From: Corallium rubrum
Taxonomy: Eukaryota; Cnidaria; Anthozoa; Scleralcyonacea; Coralliidae
DNA: 64,000 nucleotides
Direction of reading: 5' to 3'
Assembly: GCA_964035015.1 (NCBI GenBank)
Contig: OZ035998.1
Location: 28,121,262 to 28,185,261, forward strand
Below, one piece after another: positions 1-10,655 of the stretch. The stretch's first letter is position 1. Every line of letters begins with the position of its first letter. The notes beneath the pieces were generated by a model. That model was given only the letters and a program-made list of their open reading frames with translations, searched no databases and was not told the origin of the DNA. The position numbers and the translations under genes were made by a program.

Positions 1-115
1 TCAGATGAAAACGATCTATAGATTTCTGTATGCGAGGACAACCGTTGTTATATATAGACGAATAGACGAGCCACTATATGTCATATGTCATATGTACATG
101 GTCACTCTCATATAT

Positions 116-120
<5 letters not shown>

Positions 121-151
<31 letters not shown>
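121..151. repeat. (TA)n microsatellite
   Basis: Perfect alternating TA run. Similar (TA)n runs occur at about 1821-1852, 2092-2117, 8983-9023, 10614-10651, 14083-14099, 14423-14440, 15047-15081, 21629-21682, 31519-31583 and 32168-32187. Many sit exactly at the edges of dispersed repeats. Confidence 0.97.
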
Positions 152-156
<5 letters not shown>

Positions 157-590
157 AGGATAAAACACGGGAACGAGGGATTTATGCTATATAAAGACCC
201 GAGGACGCGCAGCGTCCGAGGACTTTTATATATAGCATAAACCCCGACGTTCGAGGGTTTTATCTGACTTAAATAATTATTGAGGAGGTTTTCCAACAAA
301 GTTTTGTCTATTTTTTCTACCTTGGACAAAGATTTTCCTAGTTTTTTTCTTCATTTCTTTTCTAATTAGTATTCAAGGGCTTTATGCGATATTAAGGCGG
401 TTTTCCACTAGGTGAAAAATGTCGCGCGAAGCGACATTTTTCTTTTGTCTTGGCTAATCAGTTCCACTCGAGAGCTTGCGAGACAAAAGAAAATGTCGCT
501 TCGCGCGACATTTTTCGCCTAGTGGAAAACGGCCTTAAAAGCCCTCGCAAGAACAAAGAAAACCGACTCAATAATTATTTAAATATATTT
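152..590 (-). repeat. Dispersed hairpin repeat, family H, copy 1 (split by a MITE)
   Basis: This segment is clearly homologous to 46480-46740 and 54889-55150. Shared landmarks are a GC-rich stem-loop (around 182-240) whose arms both read as GGGATTTATGCGATA-type sequence, and a minus-strand reading frame starting MSKVEK that is also open in the other two copies. Copy 1 carries an inserted MITE at 396-534 that the other copies lack, so they act as empty sites. The short frame matches no domain I know. It is probably a repeat-borne ORF, not a host gene. Confidence 0.75.
396..534. mobile_element. MITE, GGCGGTTTTCC terminal inverted repeats
   Basis: The two ends are inverted copies of each other for about 45 bp, including the segment GTCGCGCGAAGCGACATTTT, and are bounded by TTAA on each side (392-395, 535-538). 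The flanking family H repeat is uninterrupted in its other copies. Relatives lie at 43825-43975, 44290-44427 and their mirrors. TTAA flanks suggest a piggyBac-type origin, but a different target duplication cannot be excluded because the site is AT-rich. No transposase is encoded. Confidence 0.75.
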
Positions 591-644
591 AAAATACTGA
601 TTAATAATTCATGAAGAAAATACAAAAGAAATCGTGACCGTGAA

Positions 645-710
645 GGAGGTTGTATATCTGATACAAATCACGCGTGGTTGTATCATTTGATACAACCACT
701 AGTGGTTGTA
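645..710. repeat. CACTAGTGGTTGTA inverted repeat
   Basis: Short self-complementary segment built from GATACAACC and GGTTGTATC around the palindrome CCACTAGTGG. The same CACTAGTGGTTGTA word recurs inside the family E repeats at 14098-14428 and 21300-21630. Confidence 0.6.
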
Positions 711-877
711 TATCAGGTCTATCTCAGCTCTAAAACATTGAAATTGAGCTTTTTCTGAATTAATCTGAACAAATATTCCTCATATTAACATCAAAGACTT
801 GGAGTATTTTAAGCTATTTACTCGGCTTATTTAGCTTGTATATCCAATACAACACGGCCACTCATGTATGTGTTTTA

Positions 878-1263
878 GACCCCGTTTACACGATGCCGGT
901 ACAATTTGAAAACGGAACAAAATCATTTAGGCCTTGCGTTTACATGATACCGGCAAAAAAATGACATGGAAACGGCACAAAATGAAGACGGGTTCCTTGA
1001 CGGAATGAAATGAAAACGGAACACTAACTGGTGTCGCGTAAACGCCCGTGCCGTAACAGTTTGATGATGGTAATCACGATATATACGACCGCAGTATTCG
1101 GGTCAGCAGTATTCACAAGTCTTCTCAATTCTCATTGGAAGAGAATAGTCACATGCTAATCCGTCATTATATTATCCCGGCACCGTGTATTTTGGCCTGT
1201 ATTTACACACCGGCATGATTTTGTTCCGTTTTCAAATTGTACCGGCATCGTGTAAACGGGGTC
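878..1263. mobile_element. MITE with ~48-bp TIRs and TTA target duplication
   Basis: The left end starts GACCCCGTTTACACGATGCC and the right end is its reverse complement over about 48 bp. TTA flanks both sides (875-877 and 1264-1266). A 3-bp TWA duplication is characteristic of PIF/Harbinger elements, so a Harbinger-derived MITE is the likely class. The 386-bp element has no coding capacity. The 1.8-kb element at 23142-24964 has related ends and the same TTA flanks. Confidence 0.85.
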
Positions 1264-1450
1264 TTAGTTGATGGTAGATAGTACTGAGGTATTTCAACGT
1301 GTTCTGTTAAATGTGTGTTAAAAACATATATAAATATATAATACAATGATCGCCTCGGATTCTTTTGTTCTCCGAGGGAATGTAAACCTCGTATTTCCCT
1401 CATCGCTCATGCATGCAATAATAAATTTAATAATTCAATAATTTAATAAA

Positions 1451-1565
1451 TTTCCCGTGCATGTTGATGAGGGAAAATTAGAAGACAAAGAAATCCTTTG
1501 TCTTCTTCTAAATTTCCCGCTTGCATATATTTTGTCTATTTTCCCTCATCAACGTGCACGGGAAA
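1451..1565. repeat. Nested inverted repeat
   Basis: Outer arms 1451-1480 and 1538-1565 are complementary (TTTCCCGTGCATGTTGATGA against its complement with one or two changes). They enclose an inner hairpin, 1481-1505, with stem GAAGACAAAG / CTTTGTCTTC. It is probably a small MITE or hairpin element. No target duplication was identified. Confidence 0.6.
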
Positions 1566-1642
1566 ATTAGATGCAACTTCTCTGATCAACCGTGTAAATT
1601 TCCTGTCGGTAAGATTCTCAAAGTTTTCCTCGGCGATCATAA

Positions 1643-1735
1643 CATTACTAGAAATATGTTAACACAACAACCCCTCGCCCTCTTTTACACGAATTTTTGT
1701 AAATATCCCTCTGATATAACCCTCTGATTAGAAAA
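1643..1735 (+). repeat. Dispersed repeat family F, copy 1
   Basis: Shares the block TACTAGAAATA...CAACAACCCCTCGCC...TTTTACA...TTTTTGTAAA with 6015-6110, 11545-11625 (opposite strand) and 23545-23640. The origin is unknown. The recurring sharp edge near TACTAGAAAT suggests a transposon end. Confidence 0.6.
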
Positions 1736-1817
1736 ACACTTTCGTTCTCTTTTTCATTGGGAGACTGGAAATAGCCGTTAAGACAATTCAAAATATAGTT
1801 TTAAACTTTTAATTAAA

Positions 1818-1855
<38 letters not shown>

Positions 1856-1856
<1 letters not shown>

Positions 1857-2092
1857 GTAGTTAGATATCGCTCTATGGCCTTTAGGTCATATTGAGCGCT
1901 CTACAGGATGAGCCATTGCTGCTTACGCATTGTGCGCACGCTCACTGCTTGCAGTTTGAGCGCTCTGGCATGGTTTTGATGTCCCACAATTTGTGAGGCA
2001 CCAAAGGTGACTGTAAATAGCAGTTACCTTCATCCTGCTCATCAGCACTACACTGATGAGGCCCAAAAGGCCGAAACGGTACCGTCTGTAGT
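1856..2092 (+). mobile_element. Retrozyme-like unit bounded by hammerhead cleavage sites
   Basis: A complete type I hammerhead lies at the 3' side (2047-2092). The post-cleavage sequence of the same ribozyme (GTC followed by TGTAGTTA) recurs at 1853-1862, just after a (TA)n tract. The stretch between the two predicted cleavage sites is 231 nt (1856-2086), the layout expected of a tandem element whose RNA would be cut into monomers and circularised. Metazoan retrozymes of a few hundred nucleotides have this architecture. The upstream ribozyme is truncated, so this copy is probably a genomic remnant. No protein is encoded. Confidence 0.7.
2047..2092 (+). ncRNA. Type I hammerhead ribozyme
   Basis: The conserved core is all present in order. 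Stem I strand is ACTACA, then CTGATGA, then stem II GGCC-CAAAA-GGCC, then GAAA, then a very short self-complementary stem III (CGGTACCG), the cleavage triplet GTC at 2084-2086, and the stem I partner TGTAGT. Helix I is open, so this is type I. The tiny palindromic stem III resembles animal retrozyme and Penelope hammerheads, which can act as dimers. Cleavage is predicted after C2086. Confidence 0.85.
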
Positions 2093-2333
2093 TATATATA
2101 TATATAAATATATATATAAATTATATAGAAAATTATTTAGTTTATAGGAAGCTACGAGCAAATTATTGACTACAGAAGACAATTCAACTGATGCTAAACG
2201 AGCATCTATAAATATATATTCTTATTCAAACATTTCGTGTTGTTTTACCATTCCCAATAGAGCCACCGATTGCGTGAGTGAAAACGAATAATTGTCCCAC
2301 AAAATTGTAGCGTTTTGAACTAATAGTTTGTTA

Positions 2334-2460
2334 CTAGTTGGTTTACACTAAAAAACAATTAGAGAACTCGTCTTGTTGTCTATGAGGGATAGTCAATTAC
2401 TGGGCTGCGCCTCGATGGCTACCAGCTCATAGACAACTTGGGCCCGTTGTCCAATAAGTA
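2334..2460. repeat. Family J inverted repeat (AACAATTAGA ends)
   Basis: The segment starts with ACTAAAAAACAATTAGAGAACTCG and ends with a degenerate complement (GTTGTCCAATAAGTA). The same plan, ACTAAAACAATTAGA...TCTAATTGTTAAATA, recurs at 30196-30306 and 33388-33480. It is likely a hairpin-type non-autonomous element, class unknown. Confidence 0.55.
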
Positions 2461-2561
2461 CATGTACATATACAATATATGTAAATTGTATTTTTTATTG
2501 AACTGAATCAATTCTGAACAATAGTTATAGAAGATAAACTAATATATCTCTTGCCAAAAAC

Positions 2562-2784
2562 TAAGGGGGCAATTACATGAGCCGGGCTGACTCGTGCCAC
2601 GAAATTCTTTCCTCGGCCAAAAAGGAGATTTTAATCAACGTTAGGATTCGTTTAGACCTAAACTATAAACCAATTCTTCTTTGTACATTTAGTTTATGCG
2701 AGTTTCAAAACCACAGTGGTATCCTAATCATTCGCGTTAGCCCAGTTAACCGGGCTAGCCCGGCTCATGTAAACAGCCTCTTAA
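2562..2784. mobile_element. MITE, ACATGAGCCGGGCT ends, copy 1
   Basis: Terminal inverted repeats read TTACATGAGCCGGGCT and AGCCCGGCTCATGTAA. Two more copies lie at 46741-46971 and 54654-54888 with the same internal landmarks. The element of about 225 bp has no transposase. CTAA/TTAA sequences border it, but the exact target duplication is uncertain. Confidence 0.75.
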
Positions 2785-3067
2785 ACTAAAAACATTTAAC
2801 ATACTTTACTGATCTTTGTGTATATGTAAATATATGTACGAATCAAAAACATTATACAGGAAGTGAACAAAAACAAAGTGACCATACTTGGAAGTATGGT
2901 TGATTTGGTATAACTTTTATTAGAAAACATGCAGGGAAATAGGTGGAAAACTATTATTTTAGAATGTGTGTGGCAATTAAGATCAGTTCAAATATATCTA
3001 AAATCTTAAAATACACAGACTTAGCATAATTTTATACCTCCAATTTCTCATAAAATGATACTTGCCT

Positions 3068-3240
3068 TCACTTTTGAGTGCTGCTCAGAATAGTTTTGAA
3101 ATAAACTTTGATCTAAGTCTGAATCTACAATTATTCATAATGAGATAGCAGAATTTTTTCTTCTGGTGCCGGATTTGGGAGGTTAAGAGTATTTTTTTCT
3201 GTCGCGTTATACATACCATCAAAACTATGTCTAGTGATCG
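3068..3240 (+). repeat. Dispersed repeat family K, copy 1
   Basis: Shares GAGTGCTGCT...AATA.TTTTG...AAACTTTGAT..AAGTCT and, further on, TAGTGCCGGATTTAGAA with copies at about 5437-5548 (continuing after a MITE at 5886-5999), 9177-9420 and 9680-9900. The unit is about 400 bp and highly diverged. Function unknown. Confidence 0.6.
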
Positions 3241-4251
3241 CATCTACATAATAATGGATAATTACAGAAAATACACATCTTTCGATATATTTCTCAACCT
3301 CCAAATGCATTGAAAAGATTTGTTGAATGTACATGTTGGGAAGCCAAAACGAAAATGTTGTCTGATTTGTGACAATTTTGCTTTGATTACTGTAAATATG
3401 TCGGATTCAACATTTTTATACCTACATTCATAATTATGGAAAATTTGTAGCTTTTAATTTGTTAAAAGTATGTTGACTGAAAAAGTTCGACAATAAATCT
3501 AAGATAAAGAACTAAAAGAAGTTTTGAGTGGCAACCAAAACAAAAATTGTTTTAAACGCTTTTCACCAAAAAGACCGTGACGCAGAAAAAATTATTCTCC
3601 TAAAGAGAAAAGTAGCACTACATATTCTTCATCTGGTTGCATGCATATGAAACTGTTTACTAATATAATCGTATCGAGAGCAAAATTACTTGAATATGAT
3701 TGGCTGATGAGGGCATTTTTTTGTAATTCAGGGCAAAGTTACTTCCACTTAGTTCCTTGATCAGCAGTTCCTGCATGTGTGGTCGTTTGGTTACTTAACA
3801 ACAGTGAACCTCAGAAGACTGACCTTTTCTCAACAAATCTGCAAGGTTTTTCGGTCTGGAAATACTTTTTCGTTTACTTTGAAACTAATTTAAACTATTG
3901 GAGTGTAAACTATTAGTTAAAATGAATACAATAAAAAACTTACGAACTTTTGCCTGTGTTTACAAAAAGAAAACCTGTCGAGAAAAATTTGGAATGTTGC
4001 AGAGCACCAACCGTGATAAGGATAAGGTACATGTACTTAGCTCTTGAATAATTTTTCCCGCTATATTATTAACACCTAATCGCAAATGAGTTCTCGTAAA
4101 ATTAAGGTTTAATTTCACTCGTGTTGTAAAATTTTGAAAACACTCGTGGAATTAAACCTTAATTTTCCTCGGCCCCATGCGATTACCTATACCATCACCA
4201 GAAATTTGGGTCATTTGCGCCGCCGCTCTCGGTAGCGGCTATTCGCCTATA

Positions 4252-4572
4252 TAGTGTGTATCAAAAAAATTCGAACCCTTAGAGAATGAATTAGTACTCT
4301 TTTCAAACAACCTATTGTAGTAGTTTGAAAGCCCTAAAAGCGCTAAGTTATAAATTAATCAGCACATATGTTAAACAGGAAGAGAAAAAGCTTTTAAATA
4401 CTTTCACCATGCATACACTTCAAGTTATCTTAATTTCCCAGGTGTATAAGACCGTGTTTTTTTACGCATCCGTGGCTCAGAAGTGTTTAGGGCTTTCAAA
4501 CTACTACAATAGGTTGTTTGAAACGAATGCTAATTCATTTTCTAAGGGTTCGAATCTTTTTTATACACACTG
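4252..4572. mobile_element. MITE with ~95-bp TIRs and TA target duplication
   Basis: The ends are inverted copies for about 95 bp, starting (C/T)AGTGTGTAT followed by an A-run and TTCGAACCC, flanked by TA at 4250-4251 and 4573-4574. TA duplications and CAGTG-like termini point to Tc1/mariner. The inner arms carry AACAACCTATTGTAGTAGTT and its complement. Only about 130 bp of unique interior remain, so it is non-autonomous. Confidence 0.8.
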
Positions 4573-5548
4573 TATAATAATATAATTATGTATTCTAAGC
4601 GTCTTCTAACGCGTGCGATTCTATTGTATTCTAGTGTTTCTCATTATTCAGGTCATTGAGTTCTTTAGAATTTGCCTAAATCGTGCACCACAAGGATTGT
4701 GAAATCAAGCAAGTTCAAACGCTTTTGGAAGTACTATGTTAGGGATAAATGAGGATCTTTATGTATTCTCGAAGTAGAAAAGATTACTATGGCTAACACT
4801 ATGGATAGTGGCGCTTTCAGTGCAAAAATAAGACGAGCTAGGGAAGTACTTTGTCGTCAAAGTAAGCAAATGTTTTTAAGTTATAACTGTTCCTTAGTCC
4901 ATGCTGAAGTCAGATGGAGTCTGGCAGAGAAGGAATATCACCGTTTAAGCAAAAATTGAATTATTGTGCGCTCTCCTTATTATTTACTGTTGAGAATCTG
5001 ATTATGGTCCTTATAGTCGAGGAGGAGAAGCGAGAAAACGTCGACCACATAGCACCCCAAATACACAATATTTTTGACTCCAGACTATAATAGGCTGATA
5101 CCCATAGAAAATTGCTAGTGGCCTGCTACATAGAGGGGGTGGGTGCATGGTCCTTACATTGACAGACTTAAAGTGCACATGAAACGAAAATTAAGTTTGT
5201 CTTATTTGAAAGAACACTTAAAATGATAGAGTAACTAGTATTAAGTGAAGCGAAAAGTCCATTAACGCACTGAATACATACCACGTTGAAGCTGTGCTGA
5301 AATTTCAAATTTCGTTTATAGATCTTAAAGTCCCTATTGTACACATGTGACGTCAAGTTGTTTAATTTACGTTTCAAATAAACTGAAATATCTCAACAAC
5401 GAAGCAAGGAAACGAAAAACTGCAAAAGATAGCTCTTCACTTTTGAGTGCTGCTGAATAATTTTGGAGGAAATTTTCATCACTTCATTTCAAGTCTGAAG
5501 CTATACAATTAGCAGATTCCTTTTTTTATTATTCTAGTGCCGGATATA

Positions 5549-5883
5549 CAGGGTGTATCAAAAAAAAGGCTACCCTTAGAAAATATAATTAACATTCTTT
5601 TCAAATAACCTATTGTATATTGACAGCCCTGGACACCTCTGAAGTCACGGATGCGTAAAAAACAAATGTCGTATACACCTGGGAAATTACGATAACTTCT
5701 AAACGTATGAAGGAGCATAACTGAAATAAAAATGTTAATTATATTCATATCAGTTCGATTAAAAATGGTTCAACTGACCACAGAGCAACGCGTATGTGTC
5801 CAGGGCTGTCAATATACAATAGGTTATTTGAAAAGAATGTTAATTATATTTTCTAAGGGTAGCCTTTTTTTTGATACACCCTG
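5549..5883. mobile_element. MITE CAGGGTGTATC, ~92-bp TIRs, TA target duplication
   Basis: The terminal arms start CAGGGTGTATC followed by an A-run and GGCTACCC, and match in inverted orientation for about 92 bp. TA flanks lie at 5547-5548 and 5884-5885. It interrupts a family K repeat between GTGCCGGA and GAACGTTT, and the uninterrupted paralogues at about 9290 and 9785 show the empty site. It is a Tc1/mariner-type MITE related in plan to the one at 4252-4572. Confidence 0.88.
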
Positions 5884-6014
5884 TAGAACGTTTGACAATA
5901 AAACTATCATTTCAATGTTCAGTGCATGGTTTCACGTCTTTAGGTTCATAGTGTACAACTGGTTCTCCTACGCAATTTTAATTTGACACAAAGTGTCTTG
6001 GCTCCAGAATAAGT

Positions 6015-6110
6015 GTTTCTAGAAATATATAAATGCAATAACCCCTCACCCGCTTTTACATGGATTTTTGTAAATACCCCCTGATTGGAAAACATTAATA
6101 CGCAACCCCT
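6015..6110 (+). repeat. Dispersed repeat family F, copy 2
   Basis: Contains TTTCTAGAAATA, AACCCCTCACCCGCTTTTAC and TTTTTGTAAATACCCCCTGA, matching the copies at 1643 and 23545 and, reversed, 11545. Confidence 0.6.
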
Positions 6111-6604
6111 TTTGCTCTCTTCTATTGGTGGCCTTGAAATAGGCTAAAAATTTTGTCAAAAAATATTAAGGTTATGTTTTACAGTTCTTTCATTTACAAA
6201 AAAAAACAACATCGCTACAGCATCTGAAAACATTTTTCAAAAACATTGAACTGATTGAAAAGTACTCAAACAACTATACCTGTCTACAATTTTTCATTTC
6301 GAAATCTGAAGAGCTGAAACTGTTTTCACCTACATATTAATAAATATTTCCACAGCATTTGTACATTTTACAGAAGAAAAATTCCTCCTTTTCCTAGTTT
6401 TACGCCAAATTATGGACAAGCTACGTTAAGTCACAAGTGGTTTTACAATAAGAAAACTATTTAAAAGAAGAAATTAAGACGGCAGCCACAGATAAAAATA
6501 GGTACGCAATGCGTACATGTGACTACCGCTGTTAAGTACAGAACGAGATATAGACTTGAAATGCATGAAAATGTGTGAAAAGCACAAACACACACAAAAA
6601 AATG

Positions 6605-6761
6605 GTGGATAAATCCTAGCTAGAGAACCACTCTAGTGGTGCTTTGAACAACCCAATTTAACTTTTATCCACTGTGGATAAAATTTTATCAGTGGATAAA
6701 ATTTTATATTAGGTTGTTCAAAGCATGATTAGTGCTGTTCTTTAGCTAGAACTTATCACCT
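6605..6761. mobile_element. Small MITE with ~49-bp TIRs
   Basis: Left arm 6605-6653 and right arm 6712-6761 are complementary over their length with mismatches. The inner 13 bp (GCTTTGAACAACC / GGTTGTTCAAAGC) are perfect. The interior repeats GTGGATAAAATTTTAT. No coding capacity. Confidence 0.7.
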
Positions 6762-6810
6762 AGATAAGCTATCTTGGCTTTGTACAACTCACCCCAGATC
6801 ATATACATGT

Positions 6811-6927
6811 AGATTATTTTTGTGGAAACACTGTAAAATATTTATTTGCTAAGCTTTCAGCCTGTTGACTCAGGCCGAAACTGTTAGCAAATAAATAATT
6901 TTCATGGTGTTTCCACAAAAATAATCT
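6811..6927. repeat. Long hairpin with CGAAAC-containing loop
   Basis: Arms 6811-6852 and 6884-6927 are nearly perfect complements (AGATTATTTTTGTGGAAACA and its complement at the outer ends). The 31-nt loop contains CTGTTGA, CTCAGGC and CGAAACTGTT, resembling a decayed Penelope-type hammerhead core (CTGTTGA in place of CTGANGA). Compare the hairpins at 14716-14784 and 22701-22871. Confidence 0.65.
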
Positions 6928-6929
6928 AT

Positions 6930-8330
6930 ATACATTATCGCCTTGAAAACTTTCAAATAATTAATCACTCCAGATAATCAACATTGTGTTCCAAAACAAC
7001 ATTTTACCTGCCATAAATATGCTGTCAGTGGCATTCAAGTGTAATGCACATCACTAATATTTTGTGCTTCTGCTAGTATTTTAAATAACACAGTACAACA
7101 ATACTCAGTATTGTAGTTTCAACAGATATATTTCTTCATTTCAAGGCTTTCAACATATTCAAGGCTTTAAGTTTCCCAACACTTCACAATAGCTTTACAA
7201 CAATTTATCAAAATATACAATTGGTGGCATGTAGATTATAGAATGTTTCAGTACTTTCACAAGAGTTAGACTTCTGGTGTATCTGCTATTCTGTGGACAG
7301 ATCACTGTAGCAGCTCTGGTGTCCACAAACATTGGTTTCTTAATTTCATTATACAAGATATTGAACAACACCTAAAACAAGTAAACAAAGCACCAAGTCA
7401 AGGTTTTGTAATGTCTATGTAACAGCAAACATATTTTGCTTAAACTAAATTAAACTAACCTTATTTATACTGGATATATAACTCTATCAGTTATATCTAA
7501 ACAGTTATCCTCAGAGGTCCAGTACGGGCCCACCCTCATTGGTCCAGTGTTACTACAGGAGGAAACCTGAGTACCCGGAGGAAACCTGTGGTGTTTATGT
7601 GATCAAACAATTCATTTCCTGATTTGTTTGATCACGAAACAATGAAAGTTGTGTTTGATCTAATATCAAAACACCTACCTCGAAGTTGGTTAAAACACAC
7701 TTCTCACTCTTAGTGTATGCACTGGTGTATGATATATACATGTAGTGTACAACACATACAGTATAAACATGAGTCACTGACCAGTGAGCACAACACACAA
7801 TTCAACCAAAATTAAACTTAATAAACTTATAAAACGATTTTATCATTATAAATAATTTAGGTATATATCAGGTTCTTCGATAAAAGAAGGTTGTAGGCCC
7901 AACTTCAAGCAAACTTTATAAGCTGAATATTTCTAGTACTGCTAGAAGTACAGTACCCTGTTTCCGATCAAATACTTTAGATTTTGTATATACTATAGTA
8001 TATAAGATAAACAACGTCACAGTTTTGAAACTATTTCTTACCTTGTATTAAACTGATCAATGTGGACAGAAACCGTTCCAAGAAGAAAAGATTTGCAAAG
8101 TAATAATTAACACTTTCAAAAATCAAAACTATCATCGAGAGAGCAACCAAAATACCAAGACGGGATTCACTCAGAGGGATTCACTTTAGTTTATTCCCCG
8201 CGAGGCACGAAAACAACTCAAGTACTTCCCGAATACTTGGCGATCAATGGCGATCTTCTTGACTATATAGCGATCGGCGTCGAATATCTGGCGATGGCTG
8301 CACGAGTATGACGTAAGTGCGGTCCAAGAC
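6930..8330. other. Unannotated AT-rich stretch
   Basis: No reading frame of convincing composition, no RNA gene and no clear transposon ends were found. Only short frames occur on either strand. Confidence 0.5.
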
Positions 8331-8336
8331 AATCGC

Positions 8337-8364
8337 GCAAGCAAGCAAGCAAGCAAGCAAGCAA
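8337..8364. repeat. (GCAA)7 array followed by a hairpin
   Basis: Seven tandem GCAA units. Just downstream, 8380-8405 forms a 12-bp hairpin (GCTACCGCTGAC with GTCAGCGGTAGT). Confidence 0.85.
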
Positions 8365-8979
8365 CACGCCGACATTATGGCTACCGCTGACAGGTCAGCG
8401 GTAGTCACAAAAATACAACAGGCAAGCAAATTGACACGCAATGGATGTGATACGTTTAAAATACTTTAAGGACACACAAAAAAGAAAACAAAATTAAAAG
8501 TGGTAGGATGTAAACTGGGAAACTCTGACAGTTTTGCTACTAAATGTTCGTAATTACTGAGAGCGGCTGCTCTATTATTTACCGTAAACTTAAACTTTTC
8601 GCCGGCCTTTATTTCCTCGTTGGTTTTCAAGTTTTACCATTGCTTTTTCCTCCTTTAGAGTTTCGGTTCGACGGGTTTTCTTCTAGTCAAGACGTTGTTT
8701 TTCTTTATACGTAGACGTTGATTTGTTTCTATTCTTTCAAAAGTGATATACGTCAGTTCCTAAAAACTCTTTTCTCAAAAATTCCTTTCTCAATTATGTT
8801 GTTTACAGTTCAAATCTTTTTGTCAAGAACTATATGTCCCCAGTGCCCCACAATCTTAACCGCGTATGGTCCGTCCACACATAAATACAAATAAATATTC
8901 AGATCACAGATATTCGTTCGCATATCACGTTTGTCCACGCGTATAAAATGGACTGTTATATCTTACTTAGACTCATCCC

Positions 8980-8982
<3 letters not shown>

Positions 8983-9023
<41 letters not shown>
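8983..9023. repeat. (TA)n microsatellite
   Basis: About 20 TA units in otherwise unassigned intergenic sequence. Confidence 0.95.
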
Positions 9024-9027
<4 letters not shown>

Positions 9028-9176
9028 ACAGAACTTGTTATTAGAAAATTAAGTCGACATAACACACATTATAGTTAACGAGTTATATTATTTGGTATTC
9101 TTTTGGAAACATAGTCTTACATGGACGTGACATGCTTTCAGTGAGATAATAGGACTTTCTGCTTCATTTGACCAGC

Positions 9177-9900
9177 CCTTCACTTTCGAGTGCTGTTGAA
9201 TATTTTTCAAAAATACTTTGATCAAAGTTGGAAGCCATATATAGTTATTCATCACACAACAGATAATTTTGCCATTTAATAGTGCCAGATTTAGAACGTT
9301 TCATAATAAATCTATCATTTCAATCAATAAATAGCTGTGTCTTTGCGTTAAAAGTAAACAACTGCTATTCTTACGCAATTTTAGTTCTAAACTAAGTGTC
9401 TTGTTCCAAAATCAGTAACAGTAAATTTTAGTGAATCTGTTGTAGTGTCTTTCATGTAGTTAGACTAATTCCCAATACACTATACAAAACAATTAATTTT
9501 GTACATAAAAACACGATTTGAAAAGATATAACTCAACACACGTACATGGTGACACAAAATACTATATAATTAATTTTATACATTACTTGGTATTACCCTG
9601 GAATTTCAGCACAGCCTCACATCAACGTTAGTGATGGTTTCAGTGAGTTAGTGAATTTTCCTTTTATTTTGATACTAACCCTTTACTGTTGAGTGCTGCT
9701 AAATAATTTTGGAACAAACTTTGATGCAAGTCTAAACCTATATAATTCAGCAGATATATAGCAGACCTTTTTTATTCTATAGTACCGGATTTAGAATGTT
9801 TAATAATAAAACCAAAATAATGATCAGTGCATCTTTGCACGCTTTTGCCCCGTCCAAAGTATTCCTACGCAACACAAAGTTTTGGAGCTCTAAAATATTA
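9177..9900 (+). repeat. Dispersed repeat family K, copies 3 and 4
   Basis: Two diverged family K units start near 9177 and 9680 (each with CACTTT/CCTTTACTGTTGAGTGCTG-type starts, then TAGTGCC.GATTTAGAA about 110 bp later). They are the uninterrupted paralogues of the unit at 5437-5999. Confidence 0.6.
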
Positions 9901-10610
9901 AAGTAACAATAAATTTCAGTGAATCTACTGTATTGTAGTGCTTTAAAAAATTTAAACTAATTTAATTAATAATTATATAATCATTTCGATCAGTGCCTGG
10001 TTTCACGTCTTCGGCATTATCGTCGGTTCAATAATCAAAAGTACAACTGCTATCCCTAAGCAATTTTAGTTTGACACAATATATTTGTTTGGTTTTTTTT
10101 GCTCCAGAATGAGAATAAGAATGAATTACACTTTTGAACTTACATTCAAAATTCAGTCAGATTTAGGCATCCATGAATCTCAAGATTACGTTCGGTTACA
10201 GATCTGAGCTGTTTGCATGTACACATCCACAACTCTTTTAATATGCAAAGAATATTTTACAGCAAGTCACAACACTGGAGCTACTCCACACAAGAATGGC
10301 TATGGGTTGAACGAAGGTTCGTAATTAGTCTACCTCACATACGGTCCTCTCCAGCTTTCAAATACAAGGGGCCCAGTGCCTCGTGTGTGATTCCCAAGAA
10401 CTCTTTTGTTCTCGCCAAATCTTTTGTTTTCGCCAACTCTTTCGTCTCATTAGTTCCTCGTGAACTGTAACTTTTTTCCCACGCGCCTACGACCCACGAC
10501 TAGCCATAACGCAGGTAAACGTAGTTTAAAGTTAATGTAATATTTATATTTAGTGTAAATTTACAAGTTTCTATCAAAAATCCTTGAATTTCATTGGCTA
10601 TCGCAGGAGT

Positions 10611-10655
<45 letters not shown>

